From Blautia pseudococcoides (GTDB lineage: Bacteria > Bacillota > Clostridia > Lachnospirales > Lachnospiraceae): DNA of 64,000 nucleotides. The position numbers and the translations under genes are program-made. The notes beneath the pieces were generated by a model, which saw only the letters and a list, made by a program, of their open reading frames with translations, did no database searches and was not told the DNA's origin. The stretch lies in NCBI RefSeq assembly GCF_001689125.2, contig NZ_CP015405.2, forward strand, positions 773,001 to 837,000, written 5' to 3'. Below are positions 34,848 through 42,646 of this stretch, in pieces. The number at the start of each line of letters is the position of its first letter. Position 1 is the first letter of the stretch.

Positions 34848-35221
34848 ATGAGTAAATTAAAAATGGCAAAAGGCTGTCAGGTCAAAGTCTTTGACCCTGA
34901 GTTGGTACGCCGCCGATCCCGAAAGGAATCCATGTAGATCATCTGCCGGGCAGGCCGGATATGGCTGCTTTTCTGGACGGACCTGTGGTGCTGGCCGGGC
35001 TGTGCGGGGAGGAGCGCACCTTGTACGTGGATCCGCAGGAACCGGAGCAGGTTCTGGTCAGTGACAATGAGAGGGAGTGGGCTTACTGGCAGAATACATA
35101 TAAGACCATCGGGCAGGACACAGGCATCCGGTTTGTTCCGCTCCGTCAGGTGGGGTATGAGGAATATCAAATTTATTTTCCGCTTAAAGGGAAAAATCAT
35201 GATTCCCCACTTGAAAAGTAG
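34848..35221 (+). pseudogene. Remnant of a GH127/DUF1680-like glycosidase gene
   Basis: A start-like ORF at 34848 (ribosome binding site GGAGATGAAAT; MSKLKMAKGCQVKVFDPELV) stops after 29 codons. In another frame from about 34905 to 35221 the sequence reads GIHVDHLPGRPDMAAFLDGPVVLAGLCG, then RFVPLRQVGYEEYQIYFPL. That is the C-terminal pattern of DUF1680/GH127-type proteins (PxxPD-MAAFLxGPVVLAG). The catalytic core of several hundred residues is absent, so this is a deleted and frameshifted remnant. An intact GH127 gene lies at 42647. The remainder of 34828-35332 holds the gltX promoter and a terminator. Confidence 0.6.
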
Positions 35222-35239
35222 AAAACCTTACGGTATAAT
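35211..35239 (+). promoter_or_regulatory. Putative gltX promoter
   Basis: TTGAAA (35211..35216), 17 bp, TATAAT (35234..35239), overlapping the stop of the GH127 remnant. A terminator-like hairpin follows within 12 bp, so its real output is uncertain. Confidence 0.5.
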
Positions 35240-35250
35240 CTCAATGATAT

Positions 35251-35285
35251 GGGGTATTTGGCCAATGTCCATGTACCCCTTTTTT
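35251..35285 (+). terminator. Hairpin with T6 in the gltX leader
   Basis: GGGGTA (35251..35256) pairs with TACCCC (35274..35279), followed by T6. It may terminate the upstream transporter operon or attenuate gltX. The leader is too short for a T-box. Confidence 0.5.
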
Positions 35286-35332
35286 GTGGAAAAACCAGAA
35301 CAAAACAGGAACCGATAAGGAGATTAATGATA

Positions 35333-36793
35333 ATGAGTACCGTAAGAACAAGATTTGCCCCAAGTCCCACAGGAAGAATGCATGTGGGAAATTTGAGAAC
35401 CGCTTTATATGCTTATCTCATCGCAAAGCATGAGAACGGAAGCTTTATGCTCCGTATTGAGGATACAGACCAGGAACGTTTTGTGGACGGCGCGCTGGAG
35501 ATCATTTACCGCACACTGGCTAAAACAGGACTTATCCATGACGAGGGACCGGACAAAGACGGCGGATACGGCCCTTATGTCCAGAGTGAGAGAAATGCCC
35601 AGGGTATTTATCTGAACTATGCAAAACAACTGATCGAGCAGGGAGATGCCTATTACTGCTTCTGTACAAAAGAGCGCCTGGATTCCCTGAAAGCCAGCGT
35701 GGGAGAGGACGGCAAAGAGATCGCGGTCTATGATAAGCACTGCCTGCATCTTAGCAGGGAAGAGGTGGAAGCAAAGCTTGCGGCGGGAGAACCTCATGTG
35801 ATCCGTTTTAATATGCCCACAGAGGGAAATACAACCTTCCATGACGATATTTACGGTGACATTACGGTGCCGAACAATGAATTGGATGACCTGATCTTAA
35901 TTAAATCCGACGGATATCCCACCTACAATTTTGCAAATGTTATTGATGACCACCTGATGGGAATCACCCATGTGGTGCGCGGAAATGAATACCTGTCTTC
36001 CTCACCGAAATACAACAGGATATATGAGGCATTTGGCTGGGAGATCCCCACCTATGTCCACTGTCCTTTGATCACCAATGAGGAACACAAAAAGCTGAGC
36101 AAGCGTTCCGGACACTCTTCCTATGAGGACTTGACAGACCAGGGATTTCTCACAGAGGCTATTGTGAATTATGTGGCGCTGCTTGGATGGTGCCCGGAGG
36201 ACAACCGTGAGATCTTCAGTCTGGAAGAGCTGGTGAAAGAGTTTGACTATCATCACATGAGCAAATCCCCGGCAGTATTTGATATGACAAAATTGAAATG
36301 GATGAACGGGGAGTACATCAAGGCTATGGACTTTGACAAGTTCTGTGACATGGCACTTCCGTTTGTGAAAGAGGCTGTAAAAAGTGATCTGGACTTAAAG
36401 AAAATCGTTCAGATGGTTAAAACAAGAATCGAAGTATTTCCGGATATTCCGGCACTAATTGACTTTTTCGAGGAAGTACCGGAGTATGACGTGTCCATGT
36501 ACACACACAAGAAAATGAAAACAAACCCTGAGCTTTCACTGGAAGTTCTAAAGAAAATCCTTCCTGTCCTGGAGGACTTCGAGGACTATACAAACGATGC
36601 GCTGTATGATCTGCTCTGCGGTTTCGCGAAAGAAAACGGTTATAAAAACGGACAGATCCTCTGGCCGATCCGTACCGCGCTTTCCGGCAAACAGATGACA
36701 CCCGCCGGTGCTACCGAAATCCTGGAAGTGCTGGGAAAAGAGGAGTCCATGAAACGCCTGCACGCAGCAGTGGAAAAGTTAGAGTGTGTGTAA
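35333..36793 (+). CDS. gltX: Glutamyl-tRNA synthetase
   Basis: 486 aa, family length. The class I signature is [18 protein letters not shown] (HIGH-like) and the second motif is KKLSKRSG. It charges tRNA-Glu, or both Glu and Gln tRNAs if a GatCAB amidotransferase is used. ATG 35333 lies 10 nt after AAGGAG; ATG 35327 is the alternative, with a rather short spacing. A longer upstream ORF extension does not match the family. Confidence 0.95.
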   Translation: MSTVRTRFAPSPTGRMHVGNLRTALYAYLIAKHENGSFMLRIEDTDQERFVDGALEIIYRTLAKTGLIHDEGPDKDGGYGPYVQSERNAQGIYLNYAKQLIEQGDAYYCFCTKERLDSLKASVGEDGKEIAVYDKHCLHLSREEVEAKLAAGEPHVIRFNMPTEGNTTFHDDIYGDITVPNNELDDLILIKSDGYPTYNFANVIDDHLMGITHVVRGNEYLSSSPKYNRIYEAFGWEIPTYVHCPLITNEEHKKLSKRSGHSSYEDLTDQGFLTEAIVNYVALLGWCPEDNREIFSLEELVKEFDYHHMSKSPAVFDMTKLKWMNGEYIKAMDFDKFCDMALPFVKEAVKSDLDLKKIVQMVKTRIEVFPDIPALIDFFEEVPEYDVSMYTHKKMKTNPELSLEVLKKILPVLEDFEDYTNDALYDLLCGFAKENGYKNGQILWPIRTALSGKQMTPAGATEILEVLGKEESMKRLHAAVEKLECV

Positions 36794-36839
36794 CATTTTA
36801 AGCCAGGCATAAACAAACCGATAATGGAGTAACCCATAT

Positions 36840-38708
36840 ATGCAGAAAAATTCCGCACAGGAACGAGCAGTTTCCCATAACCAGGGCCCCATGATGCTTC
36901 TTGCAGGCCCAGGTTCCGGGAAGACCACCACCATCACCAGGAGGGTGGCTGATTTAATAAAGAAATATCAGGTGACTCCTTCGTCCATACTGGTGGTGAC
37001 GTTTACAAAAGCGGCTTCCAGGGAGATGAAGGAGCGTTTTTTACGCCTGTGTGAAGAGGAGGGAATGCAGGGCGCATACAGGGAGGTGACCTTCGGCACC
37101 TTTCACGGTATCTTTTACGGGATCCTGCGCCATGCCTACCGGCTGTCCGCAAAAAATATTCTGGGTGATGAGCGGAAATACCACATCCTGAAAGAGATCG
37201 TTTACCGCCAGAAAATGCGGATTGATGATGAGAAAGAATTTTTTGAAGGTCTGGTACAGGAGATCTCAATTGTTAAGAACGGCAGAATGCCCATAGAACA
37301 TTACTACTCCGCCAACTGCCCGGACGATACATTCCGGAAGATATACCATTCTTATGTGGAGGCCTGCAGGCAGTCCAGGCTTTTAGATTTTGATGATATG
37401 CTACTGTATTGCTATGATCTTCTCACAAAGAGAAAAGATATTCTGGCGGGATGGCAGGGAAAGTTTCAGTATGTGCTTGTGGATGAGTTTCAGGATATCA
37501 ACCAGCTTCAGTATGACATTATAAAGCTTTTGGCAGCGCCGCAGAATAATCTTTTTATTGTGGGGGACGATGACCAGTCTATCTACGCGTTCAGGGGAGC
37601 GAAACCGGAGATCATGCTGCATTTCCCAAAGGACTTTCCGGATGCGGGGAGAGAACTGCTGGCCTGTAATTACCGCTCCACAAAGCGGATCGTAGAGACT
37701 TCCAAAAGAGTGATCGGGAAGAATAAGAACCGTTATCCAAAAGAGTTTTTTACGGATAATGAGGAGGGAAAACCAGTAACGGTACGTGGATTTGAGGATG
37801 GCAAGGAGGAGGAGCTTTTTGTGAAAGAGTGTATCCGGAAAGCGGTGAAAGAGGGGACTCCTTATGAAGAGATCGCTATACTCTACCGAACCAATCTTGG
37901 GGCCAGATTTCTGGTGGAGACACTGATGGAATACCAGATCCCATTCCAGATGCGGGATGCCCTGCCAAATCTGTATGAACACTGGATTTCCAGGAATATC
38001 ATCTCCTATATAAAACTGGCCCAGGGTGACCGGAGCCGCCGGGAATTTTTACAAGTGATGAACCGTCCGAACCGTTATATATCCAGGGAATCCCTTGACG
38101 ATGCCACCGTTTCTTTTGAAGGCCTGCGCTGGTTTTACGAGGGAAAGGACTGGATGTGCGACAGGATTGACAAACTGGAGGAAGATTTGAACACATTAAA
38201 GCCCATGACCCCATACGGCGCGGTCAACTATATCCGGTATGGGATCGGATATGAAGAATATCTGAAAGATTACGCGTCTTACCGTAAGATCAAAGTGGAT
38301 GACTTGTATGAGGTTATGGAGGAGCTGGCTGAGAGTGCAAAGGGATATAAAAGCTTCGGAGAATGGTTTGACCACATAGCAGACTACACGGAAAAGCTGA
38401 AAAAGCAGGCAAAGAAGCAGGATATGGAGAAGAAAGGCGTTACCGTATCCACGCTTCACAGCATCAAGGGACTGGAATATGACAGGGTATTTCTCATGGA
38501 TGTAAATGAAGGGACAATACCGTATCACAAAGCAGTTTCGGACAGCAGTATTGAGGAGGAGCGGAGGCTCTTTTACGTGGGCATGACAAGAGCCAGGAAA
38601 GAGCTTTACATACTCTATGCAAAAAGCCGGCATGATAAGGATTTGGAAGTGTCCAGATTTCTGGTGGAAAGCGGGCTGGTGCCGGAAGAGTTGAAAAGAG
38701 GGCAGTGA
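36840..38708 (+). CDS. UvrD/PcrA-like superfamily 1 DNA helicase
   Basis: 622 aa. Walker A is LLAGPGSGKTTT, motif Ia is VVTFTKAASREMKERF, Walker B is VLVDEFQDINQLQYD, motif III is GDDDQSIYAFRGA, and the late motifs VSTLHSIKGLEYDRVFLMDVNEG and RRLFYVGMTRAR are all intact. It is about 100 residues shorter than typical PcrA, lacking a C-terminal tail. A 3'-5' helicase role in repair is expected from the family. It starts 46 nt after gltX and is probably co-transcribed. Confidence 0.92.
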   Translation: MQKNSAQERAVSHNQGPMMLLAGPGSGKTTTITRRVADLIKKYQVTPSSILVVTFTKAASREMKERFLRLCEEEGMQGAYREVTFGTFHGIFYGILRHAYRLSAKNILGDERKYHILKEIVYRQKMRIDDEKEFFEGLVQEISIVKNGRMPIEHYYSANCPDDTFRKIYHSYVEACRQSRLLDFDDMLLYCYDLLTKRKDILAGWQGKFQYVLVDEFQDINQLQYDIIKLLAAPQNNLFIVGDDDQSIYAFRGAKPEIMLHFPKDFPDAGRELLACNYRSTKRIVETSKRVIGKNKNRYPKEFFTDNEEGKPVTVRGFEDGKEEELFVKECIRKAVKEGTPYEEIAILYRTNLGARFLVETLMEYQIPFQMRDALPNLYEHWISRNIISYIKLAQGDRSRREFLQVMNRPNRYISRESLDDATVSFEGLRWFYEGKDWMCDRIDKLEEDLNTLKPMTPYGAVNYIRYGIGYEEYLKDYASYRKIKVDDLYEVMEELAESAKGYKSFGEWFDHIADYTEKLKKQAKKQDMEKKGVTVSTLHSIKGLEYDRVFLMDVNEGTIPYHKAVSDSSIEEERRLFYVGMTRARKELYILYAKSRHDKDLEVSRFLVESGLVPEELKRGQ

Positions 38709-38710
38709 TC

Positions 38711-39310
38711 ATGGAAAAGGTTTGGATTTTTTATGGGAAAACAGATGCATTATCCGGTAAAGCGGAGGCAGGAGGGGAAAAGGGAAAGTATGAAACGCGG
38801 GCCGGAAGGCTGCTTCTTTGCCATGCCCTGAAAGAGGTGTACGGATTGTACCTGCCCAAAGGGGAAGAAGGGCTTGCGCAGCTGGAGCGTATGCTGTCAA
38901 AGGGAAAAAACGGAAAACCTTATCTGCACGGTTACCCGGAAATCCATTTTAATATCAGCCATTCCGGCGCATATGCGGTCTGTGCTGCGGCGGGGGTTCC
39001 GGTAGGGATCGACGTGCAGATAAGACAGCCGGTGCGAGGCAGAAGACTTTTGGAACGGACCATGAATATCCGGGAACAGGAAGTGATCAGAAGTGCGGAT
39101 GACCCGGAAATGACATTTGCGGTTTTCTGGGCACAGAAGGAGAGCTATCTCAAATGGAGCGGGGAGGGGATTACCAGGGACCTTTCAAAACTTTCCATGG
39201 AACATGCGGTTATGGAGGAGATCCCCATTGAAAAAGGATATGTCTGCCAGGTCTGCGCAGCCGTACCGTTTCATTGGGAAAAAATAAAATTACCGCTTCA
39301 CAGCCTTTGA
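38711..39310 (+). CDS. 4'-phosphopantetheinyl transferase, Sfp type
   Basis: 199 aa. The Mg2+/CoA-binding motif is VGIDVQIRQPV and the downstream motif is FWAQKESYLKWSGEG, the WxxKE signature of the family. It transfers the phosphopantetheine arm of CoA to carrier proteins. No NRPS or PKS gene is in the window, so AcpP is a possible substrate if the genome lacks AcpS. I choose ATG 38711, overlapping neither a ribosome binding site nor a stop; GTG 38705 overlaps the helicase stop and is possible. Confidence 0.88.
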   Translation: MEKVWIFYGKTDALSGKAEAGGEKGKYETRAGRLLLCHALKEVYGLYLPKGEEGLAQLERMLSKGKNGKPYLHGYPEIHFNISHSGAYAVCAAAGVPVGIDVQIRQPVRGRRLLERTMNIREQEVIRSADDPEMTFAVFWAQKESYLKWSGEGITRDLSKLSMEHAVMEEIPIEKGYVCQVCAAVPFHWEKIKLPLHSL

Positions 39311-39346
39311 ACTGTGCAGCGGCAATATGCTATGTACACCCAAGAG

Positions 39347-39510
39347 CTGAACTGTTACGAAAATTCGTAACAGTTCAGACAAGCCTAAACTGTTACCGCA
39401 TCCGGCCAATAAAATCCCTTTGCGATGGGCCGGATGCCTGCTGTCACTACGTTTTCTCACGGTTTGCGCAGTAAATGCGCAGACCTGTCTGAACTGTTAC
39501 GAAAATTCGT
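39347..39510. repeat. Palindrome-flanked repeat element
   Basis: A 32-nt palindrome CTGAACTGTTACGAA-AA-TTCGTAACAGTTCAG lies at 39347..39378. Its first 22 nt recur directly at 39489..39510. Between them is a 10-bp hairpin GCATCCGGCC / GGCCGGATGC (39398..39407 with 39428..39437) and a TGCGCA repeat. The inward-facing GTCTGAACTGTTACGAA ends give a MITE-like shape. The right end supplies the last codons and stop of the minus-strand reductase gene. No transposase is present. A related segment recurs near 44661-44690. Confidence 0.6.
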
Positions 39511-40483
39511 CTATTTTCTTCAGTTCCTCTTCTGTAAACGGTGCGCTTTTTATGACCTTCAAATTATCAAGGATCTGTTCGGGTTTGGATGCGCCCACAA
39601 GTACACTGGTCACCACATTATCTTTTAATACCCATTTCAGCGCCATCTGTGCAAGACTTTCCCCTCTTTCGGATGCGATCCGGTCAAGACCCCGGATACA
39701 GGCAAGACGGCTGTCAGAGAGCTGGTCTGCATTTAGGAAACGCCCGTCTGTAACGATCCTGCTGTCAGAGGGGATTCCTTTCAGATAACGGTCCGTCAGC
39801 ATGCCCTGGGCCAGGGGGCTGAAGGAGATGATCCCTTTTTTCTCCTCGGCACAGGCATCTTTCAGACCATTTTTTTCTATGGTACGGTTGAAAATGTTAT
39901 AGGAATTCTGATTAATGATAAAGGGGCATTTCAGATCCTTTAGTATGGCTGCAGCTTTTTTCATAGTTTCCCCATCGTAGTTGGAGAGACCAACATACAG
40001 GGCTTTTCCGCTTCTTACCGCTTGGTTCAGGGCCTCCATAGTCTCCTCAAGGGGCGTTTCCGGGTCCATTCTGTGGTGGTAGAAAATATCCACATACGCA
40101 AGGCCCATACGCATCAGGCTCTGGTCCAGGCTGGCAGTCAGATATTTTTTACTGCCCCAGTCGCCGTAAGGACCCGGCCACATATCATAGCCAGCCTTGG
40201 TGCTGATGATCATTTCATCTCTGTAAGGAAGAAAGTTCTCCTTTACGATCCTGCCGAAGTTCTTCTCCGCGCTTCCTGGTTCGGGGCCGTAATTGTTAGC
40301 CAGGTCAAAGTGGGTGATCCCGTTGTCAAAAGCAGTGAAACAAAGTTTTTTCATGTTGTCATACACTGCGGTGTCTCCGAAATTATGCCACAAGCCCAGG
40401 GAGACTTCCGGAAGCTTTAAGCCGCTGTATCCGCAGCGGTTGTATTTTATAGTATCATATCGTCTGTCGTTTGCTCTGTACAT
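39497..40483 (-). CDS. Aldo/keto reductase, YghZ-like
   Basis: 328 aa. The AKR tetrad can be seen as HFDLANNYG (Asp and Tyr), IISTKAGYD (Lys) and VDIFYHHRMD (His). It is closest in pattern to E. coli YghZ, an NADPH-dependent glyceraldehyde-3-phosphate and methylglyoxal reductase. AAAGGAGAACGCAC precedes the ATG. The C-terminus (KKIDEFS-stop) runs into the repeat element, so the ancestral end may have been changed by insertion. It is divergent from a MerR regulator and is driven by a promoter with the long spacer typical of MerR control. Confidence 0.9.
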   Translation of the reverse strand: MYRANDRRYDTIKYNRCGYSGLKLPEVSLGLWHNFGDTAVYDNMKKLCFTAFDNGITHFDLANNYGPEPGSAEKNFGRIVKENFLPYRDEMIISTKAGYDMWPGPYGDWGSKKYLTASLDQSLMRMGLAYVDIFYHHRMDPETPLEETMEALNQAVRSGKALYVGLSNYDGETMKKAAAILKDLKCPFIINQNSYNIFNRTIEKNGLKDACAEEKKGIISFSPLAQGMLTDRYLKGIPSDSRIVTDGRFLNADQLSDSRLACIRGLDRIASERGESLAQMALKWVLKDNVVTSVLVGASKPEQILDNLKVIKSAPFTEEELKKIDEFS

Positions 40484-40614
40484 GTGCGTTCTCCTTTACT
40501 CAATGATGATGCATTCTTTTGGTATCATTTCAGACAGGTCTGTGTATTTACTGCACGGATCGTATGAATGCGTGGCAGCAGTAAGTATCCAGCCCATCTG
40601 TTCTGTCTTTACAA

Positions 40615-40645
40615 AGTCTATCACCTCAAGTATACTTGAAGTCAA
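40615..40645 (-). promoter_or_regulatory. MerR-type promoter and operator of the aldo/keto reductase
   Basis: On the minus strand TTGACT (40645..40640) and TAGACT (40620..40615) are 19 bp apart, the overlong spacer that MerR activators need. The spacer carries a dyad, ACCTCAAGTA / TACTTGAAGT on the plus strand (40623..40642), with one mismatch. The MerR gene starts 47 bp away. Confidence 0.65.
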
Positions 40646-40691
40646 TGAAAATCTGAATTTCGTCACATTTACGGAAAATAAGGAGGTTATT

Positions 40692-41102
40692 ATGGCAGCA
40701 TACACAATAAAACAAGTTTCTCAGATGTTTGGACTTCCTGCATCTACACTGAGGTATTATGAGGAGATTGGCCTCCTGCCTGTTGTGGAGAAGACGAAGG
40801 CAAAACAGCGTATTTATACAGAAGAACACATAAACCGTCTGGGAGCAGTCTGCTGTTTTAAGGAGACAGGCATGTCCATGGCAAAGCTCTTGGAGTTTTT
40901 TACATATGAAGAGCAGGAACAGGAGCACATTGATGAGATTTTAGTCCTTCTCAGAGAGCAGGAAAAGCATGTAGCCGGGCAGATAGAAAAACTAATGTCT
41001 GCCCAGAAGCAGTTAAATCGCAAGCTGAACTATTACAAGGACATTAAGAAGTCCATGGACAACGGCAGTGCGTATCCTTGCTGGGCTGACTATTGGAAAT
41101 AG
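40692..41102 (+). CDS. MerR-family transcriptional regulator
   Basis: 136 aa. The N-terminal winged helix YTIKQVSQMFGLPASTLRYYEEIGLLP is the MerR signature, followed by a long coiled coil (about residues 80-125). There are no clustered metal-binding cysteines, which suggests an aldehyde- or oxidation-responsive type rather than a metal sensor (inference). AAGGAGG precedes the ATG. It is divergent from the aldo/keto reductase gene, and the shared intergenic dyad fits mutual regulation. Confidence 0.9.
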   Translation: MAAYTIKQVSQMFGLPASTLRYYEEIGLLPVVEKTKAKQRIYTEEHINRLGAVCCFKETGMSMAKLLEFFTYEEQEQEHIDEILVLLREQEKHVAGQIEKLMSAQKQLNRKLNYYKDIKKSMDNGSAYPCWADYWK

Positions 41103-41133
41103 TTTGGAGTAAAGGGCTTATTGATAAGAGCGA

Positions 41134-41395
41134 TAGGCATATACTATTGACAAAAGATTGCTGAAAGGCCTATACAAGACAGAACGGGATGAGATTGGAA
41201 GAACGCTGATAGATTTTCTTAATGGAGCGGCAGTCGAAAATCAGGAAATGATGTGTGAGGCACTGTCTCTGTTTTCAGATATACCCCTTGATTTTGTGGA
41301 CTGCATTCTGATTGCAAGGCAAAGGGGATTGGGAGATGAGGGTGCAGGTTTTGATAAAAAGCTGAATAAGATGCTATCGCAGAAATGTGGTAAAA
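41134..41395 (+). pseudogene. C-terminal remnant of a PIN-domain (VapC-like) toxin
   Basis: After a TAG at 41134..41136 the frame reads LKGLYKTERDEIGRTLIDFL, then EALSLFSDIPLDFVDCILIARQRGLG and AGFDKKLNKMLSQK. This matches the C-terminal half of PIN toxins (DFVDCILIA and the TFDKDF-like end). The N-terminal half with the first catalytic Asp is absent, and no antitoxin gene precedes it. Translation from TTG 41158 is possible but would give no active site. The remaining gap 41396-41498 has a hairpin and a G11 tract. Confidence 0.55.
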
Positions 41396-41429
41396 GGCGC
41401 TTTGTATCGTATATGCAGGGCGCTTTTTT
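41392..41429 (+). terminator. Terminator-like hairpin after the PIN remnant
   Basis: AAAAGGCGC (41392..41400) pairs with GCGCTTTTTT (41420..41429) with one bulge; the T6 is at 41424..41429. Confidence 0.4.
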
Positions 41430-41446
41430 GTGCGGAAAATCTGGAT

Positions 41447-41457
41447 GGGGGGGGGGG
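41447..41457 (+). repeat. G11 homopolymer tract
   Basis: Eleven consecutive G residues between the PIN remnant and the 3' end of the second AraC gene. Such tracts are rare in Firmicutes. This one is noncoding for the AraC gene. Confidence 0.9.
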
Positions 41458-41498
41458 AGGTGTTTTCATGTATCCGGCCAGAAACAAGACCGCCAGCA

Positions 41499-42398
41499 CT
41501 AAAGGGTATTGATCTTTTTCTGGTTAAAGGCTTTTCGGTACTGTGTTGGTGTCATGCCCTCAAACTGCCGGAACAGTTTCATGAAATGCTTTTCATCGGT
41601 GAATCCGCACATGGAGGAAATCTGCCGGATGGTCAGGGTATGACTGTTCAGCAGATTTTTTGATACGTGGATGCGGGTGCGGTTAATGTAAGTGATAAGG
41701 GGATAGCCCGTGTATTGTTTGATCAATGCGGACAAATAAGTGGGATGGTATCCGAACTTTTCCGCCAGGCCGCTGACCGTCAAAGGCTGGTCAAAATGAC
41801 TCTGCACCCATTCCATAATATCCTGCACAGAAGTTGGCAGCATGTCCAGGCCAAAGTATTCAGCCTGCTGGTATTCACAGCTCATTTCCAGAAGCAGCAG
41901 ATTCAGTGCGTGATGGCAGCTCCAGGTGATCTGATAACGATTCCGCTTTGCTAAGTCCAAAAGTTGAAGAAACAGGAGCTGGGAACGTTTCTCTGGGGAG
42001 ATTTTGCCGTGTTCCGGAAGGCATATCCGTTCCTTTAACGCGGAATTGAAATGGCGGATGCTTTCTGTCGGATAATGATCTTCGGAAGAACGGGGCAGAC
42101 TTTTGACGGTATCTGCCGGACTGCCCGGCAGCACAAAATGTACCCAGCAGTAGGAGAGGGATCCCTGGGTTGGCTTATAGCCGTAATGGGTACTTCCGGG
42201 AAAAAGGAGAAAAAATTCACCGGAGCGGACATCATACGTCCTGTTATTTTGACATATGTGCAGAGTTCCCTCCTGCACTAAGATCAAAACAAAAAAATCC
42301 AGGGTTCTGTGGAGATGCACAAATCCATTCTCGCTGACAAGATTTCCGCAGGTCAGATATTCTGCTGGCTTTGAAGCGTCACAAATACAAGATAACAT
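41499..42398 (-). CDS. AraC-family transcriptional regulator, intact
   Basis: 300 aa from ATG 42398 (MLSCICDASKPAEYLTCGNL), the equivalent of its frameshifted paralogue's start; a GTG or other start 15 or more nt upstream is possible. The N-terminal cupin sensor is ~residues 1-115. The C-terminal ~100 residues are the double helix-turn-helix: LTVSGLAEKFGYHPTYLSALIKQYTG and QISSMCGFTDEKHFMKLFRQFEGMTPTQYRKAF. It is divergent from the GH127 gene and probably activates it in response to an arabinose-containing sugar (inference). Confidence 0.9.
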   Translation of the reverse strand: MLSCICDASKPAEYLTCGNLVSENGFVHLHRTLDFFVLILVQEGTLHICQNNRTYDVRSGEFFLLFPGSTHYGYKPTQGSLSYCWVHFVLPGSPADTVKSLPRSSEDHYPTESIRHFNSALKERICLPEHGKISPEKRSQLLFLQLLDLAKRNRYQITWSCHHALNLLLLEMSCEYQQAEYFGLDMLPTSVQDIMEWVQSHFDQPLTVSGLAEKFGYHPTYLSALIKQYTGYPLITYINRTRIHVSKNLLNSHTLTIRQISSMCGFTDEKHFMKLFRQFEGMTPTQYRKAFNQKKINTL

Positions 42399-42542
42399 CT
42401 GGGATATGACCACCTTTTCTTTTGTTTTATAAGTTGTATCAAAAACGGAAAATGGTACAATCATTTCAAGGATACAGCCGCTGCTGTGGATTGTTTTCCA
42501 TCGCTCTATGATAGCACAAAGAATCTTGGAATTCAACAGATC

Positions 42543-42597
42543 AGAGCGTGTTTGAAAATTGCTTGCGGCAAGATGTGCGAATTTTCAAACACGCTCT
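42543..42597. repeat. MITE-like inverted-repeat element, copy 2
   Basis: Perfect 18-bp terminal repeats AGAGCGTGTTTGAAAATT / AATTTTCAAACACGCTCT enclose 19 bp. It lies in the divergent control region between the AraC and GH127 genes, 50 bp before the GH127 start. Confidence 0.75.
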
Positions 42598-42646
42598 GGC
42601 AGGGCTGCATGTGGATTAAAATAATAAGATATTTAGGAGGTACAGC

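Noticed and set aside
35240..35332. T-box leader for gltX
   Set aside because: The leader is under 100 nt and lacks the T-box sequence and specifier stem. Only a plain hairpin with a T-run is present.
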